A DNA stretch of 35,859 nucleotides from an uncultured Bacteroidota bacterium (GTDB taxonomy: Bacteria > Bacteroidota > Bacteroidia > Flavobacteriales > Flavobacteriaceae). The notes beneath the pieces were generated by a model, which did no database searches, had not been told where the DNA came from, and saw only the letters and a program-made list of their open reading frames with translations. How positions within the stretch are numbered: the first letter of the stretch is position 1; each line of letters starts with the position of its first letter. Location: contig CACJHA010000012.1 of NCBI GenBank assembly GCA_902593075.1, forward strand, positions 1 to 35,859, read 5' to 3'. The position numbers were made by a program, and so were the translations under genes. Positions 28,325-35,859 of the stretch are shown here, in pieces.

Positions 28325-28759
28325 AGGCAAATTCAATCCCTCACTTATTTTCAAAATCTTTCCTCTCTGCCTCTTTTTATTATCGCCAACTAATGAAAAT
28401 TCGAAAATGTAGTAGTCTTCATGGGTGCTTATGATTTTTATTGATATTGGTTTTTTTTCTATATTATTAATTGGATTTTGTTTTTTTAAAATGAATTCAC
28501 ATTCATTTACCCAATTTATTTTAGAGGTATCTATTTTGTTATTATAATATTCAATTTCTATATCATTATTTCTAATAAAAAAAGAGGTAGATAATTTATC
28601 TCCAATTACTCTTTCGTATTTAAATGTACCAAATCTGAAATTTGAACAATTTCTCTCAACTTTGTAACATGAATAGTTTAAAAATATCAAGAAAAAAAGC
28701 GAGTATTTACAAATAAAGTTAAGATTAGTTAGAGTTTTTAAAAAGCTTAAAAGTTCCAT
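28313..28759 (-). CDS. Probable lipoprotein of flavobacterial topoisomerase neighbourhood
   Basis: A 148-residue protein with a hydrophobic N-terminal stretch (about 18-30) ending in NYSC, a relaxed Bacteroidota lipobox with C31 as possible lipidation site. The mature part (CYKVERNCSNFRFGTFKYER, DIEIEYYNNKIDTSKINWV, FEFSLVGDNKKRQRGKI) resembles, from memory, a conserved flavobacterial protein of about 130 residues found beside parC and often mislabelled as topoisomerase IV. Function is unknown; nothing in it looks like a topoisomerase. The ATG at 28759 overlaps the regulator gene by 35 bases and may not be the true start. Export is probable and the role unassigned. Confidence 0.7.
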   Translation of the reverse strand: MELLSFLKTLTNLNFICKYSLFFLIFLNYSCYKVERNCSNFRFGTFKYERVIGDKLSTSFFIRNNDIEIEYYNNKIDTSKINWVNECEFILKKQNPINNIEKKPISIKIISTHEDYYIFEFSLVGDNKKRQRGKILKISEGLNLPLKL

Positions 28760-29069
28760 TTTCGTAAAAGTGTACTATCGTTTTAATTTTTTTTGTGTTA
28801 TCTTCTTTATTATTCTTATTTAAATAGGCTGATCCATCGTACTCTTCTAACGACTTAACCTCTTCATTTATAAACCAGTCCAATGAAATATCATCAAAAG
28901 AATCTACAATTTTAATTAAAAAATTTAAACTAGGCTTATTCCTACCTGACAAGATGTGGGAAACGTTTGCCCTTTTTGATTCAATTTTTTTTGCAAATGA
29001 TGAAGGGGTTAATTTATTATCATCTATTAATTTCTTAATTCTTGAAACTATCAATTCATTGTTTATCAT
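28725..29069 (-). CDS. XRE-family HTH transcriptional regulator
   Basis: A 114-residue protein. Residues about 4-62 form a Cro/CI-type helix-turn-helix: LIVSRIKKLIDDNKLTPSSF, AKKIESKRANVSHILSGRNK and PSLNFLIKIVDSF. The C-terminal part ends TIVHFYENGTFKLFK, a short motif I recall from related Bacteroidota regulators. A TTG at 29078 could add three residues, but the ATG at 29069 is preferred; this ATG lies inside the palindrome ATTGTATACAAT, a natural place for self-repression. It is divergent from the M14 peptidase gene across a 229-base region holding further GTATAC palindromes, and is followed by the lipoprotein gene. Confidence 0.88.
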   Translation of the reverse strand: MINNELIVSRIKKLIDDNKLTPSSFAKKIESKRANVSHILSGRNKPSLNFLIKIVDSFDDISLDWFINEEVKSLEEYDGSAYLNKNNKEDNTKKIKTIVHFYENGTFKLFKNSN

Positions 29070-29079
29070 TGTATACAAT
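29068..29079. promoter_or_regulatory. Palindrome at XRE gene start, candidate operator
   Basis: ATTGTATACAAT is a perfect 12-bp inverted repeat centred at 29073.5 and covering the regulator's start codon. It shares the TGTATACA core with the sites near 29240. Binding of the regulator here is inference. Confidence 0.5.
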
Positions 29080-29156
29080 TTAATAATAAATTATTTTTTT
29101 TAAAAAATAAAGCGTAGAAAAATTACTAAACCGTCTTATTTTTATTGAACTTTTAA

Positions 29157-29176
29157 TTTAATATATATATATTAAA
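29157..29176. repeat. 20-bp perfect AT palindrome
   Basis: The stretch is TTTAATATAT followed by its exact reverse complement, centred at 29166.5 in the middle of the divergent gap. It could be a bent or easily melted segment of the promoter region, or simply an AT repeat; no protein site can be assigned. Confidence 0.5.
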
Positions 29177-29234
29177 ATATTGATTAACAGTCTTTTAATA
29201 ATTAAAATTAATTTTTGCTTTGCAAAATTATTTT

Positions 29235-29256
29235 ATTTGTATACAAATGTATACAT
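29235..29256. promoter_or_regulatory. Tandem GTATAC palindromes, candidate regulator operator
   Basis: ATTTGTATACAAAT (29235-29248) is a perfect 14-bp palindrome. It runs into ATGTATACAT (29247-29256), a perfect 10-bp palindrome. Their centres (29241.5 and 29251.5) are 10 bp apart, one helical turn, so two dimers could bind on the same face. They lie 43 bases before the M14 peptidase start. Confidence 0.55.
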
Positions 29257-29286
29257 GTTAAAGAATTTAATTACTTTTTCATTTCA

Positions 29287-29294
29287 TAAATTTG
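29287..29294 (+). promoter_or_regulatory. Candidate -7 element for M14-Lrp-ppc operon
   Basis: TAAATTTG matches TAnnTTTG exactly and ends 4 bases before the GTG start at 29299. If real, transcription would begin at or next to the start codon, implying a leaderless or nearly leaderless mRNA. A -33 element is not evident. Confidence 0.4.
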
Positions 29295-29297
29295 TAG

Positions 29298-29307
29298 TGT
29301 GTACACA
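29298..29307. promoter_or_regulatory. TGTGTACACA palindrome over the peptidase start codon
   Basis: A perfect 10-bp inverted repeat centred at 29302.5, differing from the TGTATACA sites by one step per arm. Its centre is 51 bp (about five turns) from the nearest tandem site. It spans the GTG start, mirroring the palindrome over the XRE gene start. Confidence 0.4.
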
Positions 29308-30390
29308 TTTAACAATAAACGATACTTGCCTCCTGCTGCTCTTGATGACTTAATAGTTCAAAATAATTTATATGACTATACATCTATTTTGGGTTATTCT
29401 GTTGAAAACAGGCCTATTCTAGTGTCTTCATTTGGCTCTGGTAAAAGAAAAGTTTTGCTATGGTCACAAATGCATGGAAATGAGAGTACCACAACACGTG
29501 CTCTAATTCAACTTTTTTCTGACTTGACATTAAAAAAATCTAGTTTTTTGGATAATTTAAGTATTAAGGTTATATATCAACTAAATCCTGACGGTTCAAA
29601 TAAATATTCAAGATTTAATGCCAATGGTATTGACTTGAATAGAGATGCCATTAAAAGTACTCAACCAGAATCAAAATTGCTTAATTCACTTTTTAATGTT
29701 TTCAAGCCACATTTTTGCATAAATCTTCATGATCAACGTTCAATTTATGCTGCAGGAAATACAAATGTTCCAGCATTGATATCTTTTTTAGCTCCTAGTT
29801 ACGATGAATCAAAATCAATCAATGAGGTCAGAGAAAGTGCAATGGCAATGATTGGTAATATTTACAAAAAAATTAAACCTAATAAAAATTGGTCAGTAGG
29901 GCGCTATAATGATGATTTTAATATTAATTGTTTTGGTGATTTTTTTATGTCCCAAAATACACCTACTATTCTAATAGAGGCCGGACATCACCCAAATGAT
30001 TTTGGAAGGAATTTGGTTGTAAACGAGATCTATAAATGCCTATCAAATTTTTTGAATTTATTTGCCCACGGAAATCAAGCTAAATCTAATATTAACACTT
30101 ACTTATCAATTCCTGAGAACTATAATCATCTAAGAGACCTTGAAATTACTAATATTAGGTGTTTAGAAGGATTATCAAATAAACTTTTTATTCAATTTTA
30201 TGAAAGTTTAAAAAGGGATAAAATTTATTTTTTTCCAAAAATTGAAAAGGAAAGTTCTAAAAAACTTTATGGAAACAGAATTATAGATTTTTCAAAATTT
30301 ACCAACAAATCAATAGACTTAAAGCAAAATAATCAAAAAATTATAGAAAAATTAAAATTATTCTTAGATTTTGATTTATTTTTAAGATGA
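29299..30390 (+). CDS. M14 family zinc carboxypeptidase, cytosolic
   Basis: A 363-residue metallocarboxypeptidase-like protein. Zinc ligands H59 and E62 in MHGNEST and H144 in NLHDQRS, substrate-binding N114-R115 in GIDLNRD, and the catalytic E227 in ILIEAGHHPND are all in place, so it should be active. The substrate is not certain: peptides, or peptidoglycan-derived peptides, are likely. There is no signal peptide. The start codon is GTG at 29299; the first conserved segment, LPPAALDDLI, begins at residue 10, and a TTG at 29326 is a less likely alternative. It overlaps the Lrp gene by 4 bases (ATGA) and heads a three-gene operon ending in PEP carboxylase. Confidence 0.87.
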   Translation: MYTFNNKRYLPPAALDDLIVQNNLYDYTSILGYSVENRPILVSSFGSGKRKVLLWSQMHGNESTTTRALIQLFSDLTLKKSSFLDNLSIKVIYQLNPDGSNKYSRFNANGIDLNRDAIKSTQPESKLLNSLFNVFKPHFCINLHDQRSIYAAGNTNVPALISFLAPSYDESKSINEVRESAMAMIGNIYKKIKPNKNWSVGRYNDDFNINCFGDFFMSQNTPTILIEAGHHPNDFGRNLVVNEIYKCLSNFLNLFAHGNQAKSNINTYLSIPENYNHLRDLEITNIRCLEGLSNKLFIQFYESLKRDKIYFFPKIEKESSKKLYGNRIIDFSKFTNKSIDLKQNNQKIIEKLKLFLDFDLFLR

Positions 30391-30881
30391 ATAATAAAAA
30401 AATGAAAAAAATAAAACTTGACGAAATTGATCATCAAATTCTTGATATATTGATTGATAATGCTAGAATTCCTTTTACAGACATTTCAAAAAAATTACTC
30501 GTTTCAGCTGGAACAGTTCATGTTAGGGTTAAAAAAATGGAAGACGCAGGAATTCTTAAGGGTTCTTCTCTAAATTTGGACTATGAAAAATTAGGATATT
30601 CTTTTATTGCTTACATTGGAATATATCTCGAAAGAAACGATATGACTGAAAAAGTCCTTTCAGAACTAGAAAAAATACCTAATGTTACTGTTGCTCATAT
30701 AACTACTGGAAAATTTAATATTTACTGTAAACTAAGAGCTAGAGATACAAAACATGCCAAAGATCTAATTTTTACAATAGACGATATTCCTGGAATATCT
30801 AGATCTGAAACTATGATTTCACTTGAAGAAAGCATAAACGATAAGAAAAGGTTAATGCATACAATATTCTCCGATTTATAA
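30387..30881 (+). CDS. Lrp/AsnC family transcriptional regulator
   Basis: A 164-residue regulator. The N-terminal winged HTH reads LDEIDHQILDILIDNARIPF, TDISKKLLVSAGTVHVRVKK and MEDAGILKGSS. The C-terminal RAM ligand-binding domain (about 80-155) carries YSFIAYIGIYLE and VTVAHITTGKFNIYCKLRAR, in the place where amino acids usually bind. Lrp-type proteins form octamers and sense amino acids. The ATG overlaps the M14 stop by 4 bases; a second ATG five codons on is also possible. It sits 8 bases before ppc, so it may couple amino-acid supply to anaplerosis. The family is firm; the ligand is unknown. Confidence 0.93.
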   Translation: MNNKKMKKIKLDEIDHQILDILIDNARIPFTDISKKLLVSAGTVHVRVKKMEDAGILKGSSLNLDYEKLGYSFIAYIGIYLERNDMTEKVLSELEKIPNVTVAHITTGKFNIYCKLRARDTKHAKDLIFTIDDIPGISRSETMISLEESINDKKRLMHTIFSDL

Positions 30882-30889
30882 GTTTTTAA

Positions 30890-33460
30890 ATGGCTCGCAA
30901 AACTAAGCTTGAAAGATTTAATGAACATGTTTTATCAAAATTTGAAATTTATAATTCACTATTTCTCACCCTTCCTTTTAAGTCAATCTTAAAAACCTCA
31001 TTATTATTGCCATTGTTTTCTGAGCATTGTAAATCCAGTTACAATGAAAAAAAATCACCCTTATTTATTGTTGAATCTTTTTTTGACAAGTATTGTATTG
31101 AGTTAAGTAATAAAGAAAGACTCAACCTCATGTTTTCTTTTATTCAGTTCATAGAACGTCAAATCGTTTTATTTGATGCAATAGAAGATTCTGCTTTCTC
31201 AATTGTAAATAATATGCACGGTAGAGGTACTTTAAGGTATATCAAAGAGGAAACAATAGGAAAAGGAAAGTTAAAAGAACTCAGTAATTATCTGGAGTCT
31301 TTTAAAATTAATCTTGTTTTAACAGCTCATCCAACACAATTTTATCCTGGCAGTGTTCTTGGAATTATTAATGATTTATCGTTTTTTATTTCCGAAGGAA
31401 ATATTGATGAAATTAAAAAGTTGCTCTTGCAACTTGGAAAAACTAGATTTTTTAAAAAAAAGAAGCCTACTCCTTTTGACGAGGCAATGAGCTTAATATG
31501 GTATTTAGAGAATATATTTTATATCTCGTCTAGTAGAATATATAATTACATCGAACAAAATATTTTAGATGGAAAGAAATTAAAAAATGAGCTTTTCAGC
31601 TTTGGGTTTTGGCCTTGTGGAGATCGTGACGGAAATCCCTACGTGACACCAGATATATCAATAAAAACGGCTAAGAAACTAAAATATTCTATCCAAAGAA
31701 ACTATTATAGGGACTTACGAAAACTAAGGAGGAAAATAACTTTTGATGAAGTTGAAGAAATAATAGATGATACAGAAAGCAGAATGTATAATTCTTTACT
31801 AAACAAAAGTAAACAGATAAATCTTAAAGAATTCAAACATAGGTTAAGTCAGGTAGTAGATATTTTAAATAAAAAGCATAATGGGATATATGTAGAAGAA
31901 GTATTAGACCTTTATAACAAAGTCAAAATTTTTGGATATCATTTTGCCAGCCTTGATATTCGTCAAGACTCTCGTGTTTTGAAAAAAGTTTTTATTGATA
32001 TTGTGGAATCTAGAGAATGTAGCAAATTTTTGAATGTTCATTTAAATGAAAAATATAATTCACTTGACTTAGAAAAAAAGATAGACTATCTCTCAAAAGT
32101 TAACGGCACTATATCTTCATCTATTTTTAAAGACTCAATTATAGTTGATACTTTAGGTTCGATTGAGGCGATGAAACTTATTCAAGAATTAAATGGCGAA
32201 AAAGGATCAAATCGATATATTATTTCAAATTGTTCATCTTTGGAAGATATATTGATTCTTTTTGCTTTAATTAGAATAACTGGATGGATTCAACCGACAG
32301 TAGATATAATTCCTTTATTTGAAACTATTACAGATTTGGAAAAATCAACACAAGTTTTAAAAAACTTATATGAAACAAAATTATATCAAAACCATCTTAA
32401 AAAGAGAAATAACAAACAGATTGTGATGCTCGGTTTTTCTGACGGAACTAAAGATGGCGGGTATATTATGGCAAACTGGAGTATATATAAAGCGAAGGAA
32501 TCTCTTTCTCAATTATCTAATAAATTTAAATTTGATATTTCTTTTTTTGATGGTAGGGGAGGTCCACCAGCAAGAGGTGGAGGAAATACACATCAATTTT
32601 ATGCCTCACTAGGAGAAGAGATAGCCTCAAATGATATTGAATTAACTGTACAAGGGCAAACTATTAGTTCAAACTTTGGAACACTAGACTCGAGTCAATT
32701 TAATTTAGAGCAATTATTGAGTTCAGGATTTCAAAATAATGTTCTTGAATCTAAAAAAAATAAATTTTCTAATAAAGACAGAAAAACATTTGAAAAAATA
32801 GCTAATATTAGTTACGAGAAATATTTAGAACTCAAAGAGCATCGAAATTTTACTGGTTATCTGAAAAATATGACTACATTAAAATATTATTCACAAACTA
32901 ATATAGGTAGTAGACCTTCGTCAAGGTCAAAGTCTAAGGAGTTGAATTTTGAGGATTTAAGAGCGATTCCATTTGTTGGTGCGTGGAGCCAATCAAAACA
33001 GAATATTCCTGGTTTTTATGGAGTTGGAACAGCCTTAAATTATTTTAAAAAAAATAATGATTTCCAACTTGTAAAATCCCTTTATAATAATTCTCTATTT
33101 TTTAAAACTCTTATTGCAAATAGCATGATGAGTTTGTCAAAATCATTTTTTGGTCTAACAAATTATATTGGAAAAGATAAGGATTACGGGGATTTTTGGA
33201 ATATGTTGTACACGGAGTTTTTATTAACTAAAAAATTGCTTATAGAACTATCTGGTCAAAATGAACTTATGGAAGATCAACCTGCTGGGAAAAAATCAAT
33301 AGATATAAGAGAAGAAATTGTTTTGCCCTTATTAACAATTCAACAATTTGCTCTTATGAAAATCAAGAATAATGAAAGAGCAAAGGATGAAAAAGTTTAC
33401 GAAAAATTAATTTTAAGATCTCTTTTTGGAAATATTAATGCCAGTAGAAATTCGGCATAG
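30890..33460 (+). CDS. ppc: Phosphoenolpyruvate carboxylase
   Basis: Converts PEP and bicarbonate to oxaloacetate, refilling the TCA cycle. The 856-residue protein carries LTAHPTQ with catalytic H147, FGFWPCGDRDGNPYVTPD, DIRQDSRV, MLGFSDGTKDGGY with the conserved lysine, FFDGRGGPPARGGGNTH (glycine-rich loop) and QGQTISSNFGT. The C-terminus NINASRNSA corresponds to the conserved end motif (AGMRNTG in E. coli), where the last residues reach the active site. It is slightly shorter than E. coli Ppc (883). It ends one base before the convergent aroB stop. Confidence 0.97.
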   Translation: MARKTKLERFNEHVLSKFEIYNSLFLTLPFKSILKTSLLLPLFSEHCKSSYNEKKSPLFIVESFFDKYCIELSNKERLNLMFSFIQFIERQIVLFDAIEDSAFSIVNNMHGRGTLRYIKEETIGKGKLKELSNYLESFKINLVLTAHPTQFYPGSVLGIINDLSFFISEGNIDEIKKLLLQLGKTRFFKKKKPTPFDEAMSLIWYLENIFYISSSRIYNYIEQNILDGKKLKNELFSFGFWPCGDRDGNPYVTPDISIKTAKKLKYSIQRNYYRDLRKLRRKITFDEVEEIIDDTESRMYNSLLNKSKQINLKEFKHRLSQVVDILNKKHNGIYVEEVLDLYNKVKIFGYHFASLDIRQDSRVLKKVFIDIVESRECSKFLNVHLNEKYNSLDLEKKIDYLSKVNGTISSSIFKDSIIVDTLGSIEAMKLIQELNGEKGSNRYIISNCSSLEDILILFALIRITGWIQPTVDIIPLFETITDLEKSTQVLKNLYETKLYQNHLKKRNNKQIVMLGFSDGTKDGGYIMANWSIYKAKESLSQLSNKFKFDISFFDGRGGPPARGGGNTHQFYASLGEEIASNDIELTVQGQTISSNFGTLDSSQFNLEQLLSSGFQNNVLESKKNKFSNKDRKTFEKIANISYEKYLELKEHRNFTGYLKNMTTLKYYSQTNIGSRPSSRSKSKELNFEDLRAIPFVGAWSQSKQNIPGFYGVGTALNYFKKNNDFQLVKSLYNNSLFFKTLIANSMMSLSKSFFGLTNYIGKDKDYGDFWNMLYTEFLLTKKLLIELSGQNELMEDQPAGKKSIDIREEIVLPLLTIQQFALMKIKNNERAKDEKVYEKLILRSLFGNINASRNSA

Positions 33461-33461
33461 A

Positions 33462-34529
33462 TCAAGACTTGTAATACTCTAATGATTCAATAATTGTTTT
33501 CTTTGGAACTTCAATATTTATTTTGGCTTTACCAATTTCAGAAAGTAAAGCAAAAAGAACTTTTCCATCCTTACTTTTCTTATCAAACTTTATAAGATTT
33601 ATAATTGATTTTGAATCATCCTTATTTATTTTAATTTTTTGAAATTTACTGCTTATGGTTTTCTTAATGTTTAGACATTGTTCATATGGCATTCTCAAAA
33701 TTTTGTACGAAATATAGCTTTCCAAGACCATCCCAATAGAAATAGCTTCTCCGTGTAGAAGAGTTTTTGATTTTTTTTTACCAAGAAAATGACTTTCAAT
33801 TGCATGCCCAAGTGTATGCCCAAAATTTAAAATTTTTCTAAGGTTTTTTTCTTTTGGATCATTCTTTACGATTTCATTTTTAATTTTAATAGAATTGTAA
33901 ATCAATTCAGTACTCAATTTTGAATCTATATATTTTAATTCAGATAGCATTTCATAATATTTTTTTTCAAAAATTAGTCCATGTTTTATCATTTCTGCAA
34001 ATCCGCTATTCAGCTCTCTTTTTGGCAGTGTTTCTAAAAAGGAAGTATCGATTAAAATTAATTTTGGGTAATTAAAAACACCAACCTGATTTTTTAATTT
34101 GTCAATGTTTATTCCTACTTTGCCACCAATTGAAGCGTCTACCATTGAGAGTAAAGTAGTTGGAACGTTAACAAAATCAATACCGCGATTATAAGTAGAC
34201 GCAACGAAGCCTCCCAAATCTGATACCAATCCACCACCAAGATTAATTAAAAGGCTGTTTCTATCACCTCCAAGTTTTGAAATTTTAATCCAAACTGAAT
34301 ATAAGTTTTTTGTGTTTTTATTTTCTTCACCATTTTTAATTTTGATTAATTCAATTTTTGTTTCACTCAAATGCTTTTTTAAAAATAATTTCAGACAACA
34401 TTTTTTTGTATTTGAATCTACTAGAATAAATACTTTGCTATATTTATTTATAGATATTAATTCGTTAATCAATGATGAATTTTGATTGGAGAGAAAAATA
34501 TCATAATGATTTGTTTTTATCTTTTGCAT
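33462..34529 (-). CDS. aroB: 3-dehydroquinate synthase
   Basis: Second step of the shikimate pathway; converts DAHP to 3-dehydroquinate using NAD and zinc. The 355 residues include INLGGGLVSDLGGFVASTY (NAD loop), VPTTLLSMVDASIGGKVGIN, and the metal ligands E179 (SGFAEMIKHG), H242 in FGHTLGHAIES and H259 in LLHGEAISIGM. Length is typical (362 in E. coli). The first ATG gives MQKIKTNHYDIF. It is divergent from proline dehydrogenase with a 79-base gap; I recall the two being neighbours in other Flavobacteriia. Confidence 0.97.
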   Translation of the reverse strand: MQKIKTNHYDIFLSNQNSSLINELISINKYSKVFILVDSNTKKCCLKLFLKKHLSETKIELIKIKNGEENKNTKNLYSVWIKISKLGGDRNSLLINLGGGLVSDLGGFVASTYNRGIDFVNVPTTLLSMVDASIGGKVGINIDKLKNQVGVFNYPKLILIDTSFLETLPKRELNSGFAEMIKHGLIFEKKYYEMLSELKYIDSKLSTELIYNSIKIKNEIVKNDPKEKNLRKILNFGHTLGHAIESHFLGKKKSKTLLHGEAISIGMVLESYISYKILRMPYEQCLNIKKTISSKFQKIKINKDDSKSIINLIKFDKKSKDGKVLFALLSEIGKAKINIEVPKKTIIESLEYYKS

Positions 34530-34537
34530 ACAATGTT

Positions 34538-34545
34538 CAAAATTA
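34538..34545 (-). promoter_or_regulatory. Candidate -7 element for aroB
   Basis: Minus-strand TAATTTTG matches TAnnTTTG and ends 8 bases before the aroB ATG, implying a very short leader. No -33 element is visible at the expected distance. Confidence 0.35.
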
Positions 34546-34608
34546 AGTTATTTTAAATGATTTAATATCTAATGATTTTATTATTTCTATTATAATCTTT
34601 GATATAAA

Positions 34609-35784
34609 ATGTCTAAAAAATTGTTTGAAAATACAAAATTAGCTTTTGAGTTGAAAAGTAATAATTCTCTAAGGAAAAGTCTTTTTCTATTTAGTATTAT
34701 AAAATATCCTTTGATTGTTAAGTTGGGTTCTATTTTAATGCGATTATTTCTGAAATTAAAGCTACCTGTAACCCCAATTATTAAAAATTTACTTTTCGAC
34801 CAATTTTGCGTTGGCTTAAATGAAAAAGAGTCAATGATGACTGTTAAAAAATTATCAAAATTTAATTTAAAATCAATCCTTCACTATCATGTCGAGGGTT
34901 ATGAATCAGAAAAAAGTTTTGATGAATGTCATGAAAACACTATTAAAACAATAAAGTCGGCTTCAAAAAACGATAATGTTCCTTTCACAGTATTTAAACC
35001 TACAGGTTTAGGTTCATTGGAGTTGTTTCACAAAATAGCTCAGGGTTTGATTCTTAATGAAAATGATAAAAGTCAACTTGAAAGAGTTGAGAAAAGATTT
35101 GATTCATGTTTCCAAGCCTGTGAAAAATATGGTGTAAAAATTTTAGTTGATTCAGAAGAATCTTGGATTCAACCAGGAGTTGATATTTTGGTTGAGAAAT
35201 TTATGATTAAATATAATAAAGAGGATGCATTGATATACAATACCGTGCAAATGTATTTAAAATATAAAATTAAATATTTACAACATTTGTTGAGTTGTTC
35301 GAAAAAAAAATTATTTGTTCCTGGTATAAAAATTGTTAGGGGAGCATACATGGAAAAAGAAAGATTAAGAGCAAAAAGGCTTGGTTATGATGATCCCATA
35401 TGTAAGAATAAATTTGAAACAGATAAAAACTTTAATAATGCTCTTCAATTCCTTGTTAAAAACTTAAAATATTTTAATGTAATAGTTGGTAGTCATAACG
35501 AAGAAAGTTCATATTTACTTATGGACTTAATGAAAAGAAATAAAATAAAAAGTAACAACAAGAACATCTGGTTCGCACAATTATATGGTATGAGCGACCA
35601 AATAAGTTTTAATATTGCAAACTTAGGTTATAATGTATGTAAACTGCTTCCATATGGACCCGTTGAGGAGGTGATTCCATATTTGATTAGAAGGGCAGAA
35701 GAAAATTCATCTGTAAGAGGTCAGTCTTCTAGAGAATTGGATTTAATAAAAAAAGAATTTAAAAGGCGTAGAATTAATTCTTAA
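34609..35784 (+). CDS. Proline dehydrogenase (FAD-dependent)
   Basis: Oxidises L-proline to pyrroline-5-carboxylate, passing electrons via FAD to the quinone pool, probably at the inner membrane. The 391-residue protein is the single-domain PRODH, not the two-domain PutA. Barrel motifs: ILHYHVEGYESE, KPTGLGS, ILVDSEESWIQPG, PGIKIVRGAYMEKERLRAKR, VGSHNEESS and FAQLYGMSDQISF; the proline-binding arginine pair is R361-R362 in LIRRAEENSSVRGQ. The ending is basic, KKEFKRRRINS. P5C dehydrogenase is not in this window. Its stop overlaps the next convergent frame by 11 bases. Confidence 0.95.
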   Translation: MSKKLFENTKLAFELKSNNSLRKSLFLFSIIKYPLIVKLGSILMRLFLKLKLPVTPIIKNLLFDQFCVGLNEKESMMTVKKLSKFNLKSILHYHVEGYESEKSFDECHENTIKTIKSASKNDNVPFTVFKPTGLGSLELFHKIAQGLILNENDKSQLERVEKRFDSCFQACEKYGVKILVDSEESWIQPGVDILVEKFMIKYNKEDALIYNTVQMYLKYKIKYLQHLLSCSKKKLFVPGIKIVRGAYMEKERLRAKRLGYDDPICKNKFETDKNFNNALQFLVKNLKYFNVIVGSHNEESSYLLMDLMKRNKIKSNNKNIWFAQLYGMSDQISFNIANLGYNVCKLLPYGPVEEVIPYLIRRAEENSSVRGQSSRELDLIKKEFKRRRINS

Positions 35785-35859
35785 TCACTTTCGCATTAAT
35801 AATTTTAGAACAATTTTCGGCGTTTATAATAATTTCTTTGTATTTGTTAATTCCTTTTA
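35774..35859 (-). CDS. 3' end of an unidentified gene, cut by window edge
   Basis: A minus-strand frame is open from the right edge for 27 residues and ends at TAA (35776-35774). The visible tail reads KGINKYKEIIINAENCSKII followed by NAKVIKN. Composition and codon use fit the neighbouring genes, and the 11-base convergent overlap with proline dehydrogenase is like other junctions in this window. By chance a frame this long would stay open in roughly one case in ten or less. I cannot identify the family. Confidence 0.45.
   Translation of the reverse strand, partial: KGINKYKEIIINAENCSKIINAKVIKN

Noticed and set aside
1-35859. tRNA/rRNA genes, CRISPR arrays, insertion sequences, phage genes or plasmid elements
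   Set aside because: No cloverleaf-type sequences, spaced direct repeats, transposases or integrases were seen; gene content is ordinary chromosomal.

Overview
This window looks like chromosomal DNA of a marine-type member of the Flavobacteriia (Bacteroidota) with a compact, very AT-rich genome. The evidence is the low GC and tight gene packing, a menaquinone-type UbiA prenyltransferase, a flavobacterial outer-membrane beta-barrel receptor with a carboxypeptidase-like N-terminal domain, stand-alone ParE/ParC of flavobacterial length, the SAM hydrolase / PhoH / purC neighbourhood, small flavobacterial membrane proteins, and scattered matches to the Bacteroidota -7 promoter element TAnnTTTG. 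No tRNA, rRNA, insertion sequence, prophage or CRISPR array was seen. Family names are from memory of conserved motifs; no searches were run.

Layout. 1-1380: 3' part of dnaK and its hairpin terminator. 1449-3722: a PAS domain fused to a MenA-like prenyltransferase, then a CPBP membrane protease. 3798-4917: a 59-residue membrane protein and an alpha/beta hydrolase. 4906-6766 (minus): fumC and a GNAT acetyltransferase. 6893-7054: a 53-residue membrane protein. 7071-11619 (minus): prfB, a HAD phosphatase and an ArsC-like protein as an overlapping set, then a large outer-membrane receptor. prfB carries the classical programmed +1 frameshift. 11689-19650 (plus): a tightly packed run of zinc metalloprotease, threonine aldolase, lipoprotein oligopeptidase, cysteine-synthase-like enzyme and AONS-family acyltransferase. 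I read the last two as cysteate synthase and cysteate acyltransferase of capnine/sulfonolipid synthesis. 19647-21767 (minus): dnaN and SAM hydrolase. 21856-28324 (plus): phoH, purC, parE, parC. 28313-29069 (minus): a probable lipoprotein and an XRE regulator. 29070-29298: a divergent control region with GTATAC-type palindromes. 29299-33460 (plus): M14 carboxypeptidase, Lrp regulator and PEP carboxylase, probably one operon. 33462-34529 (minus): aroB. 34609-35784 (plus): proline dehydrogenase. A minus-strand reading frame enters from the right edge.

Taken together the region serves peptide and amino-acid use (metalloprotease, S9 peptidase, M14 carboxypeptidase, threonine aldolase, proline dehydrogenase, Lrp regulator), anaplerosis and the TCA cycle (PEP carboxylase, fumarase), and core replication and translation. 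The most unusual points are the PAS-prenyltransferase fusion, the palindromic control region at 29068-29307, the probable sulfonolipid pair, and a Shine-Dalgarno-dependent frameshift site in a phylum whose ribosomes largely ignore such sequences.
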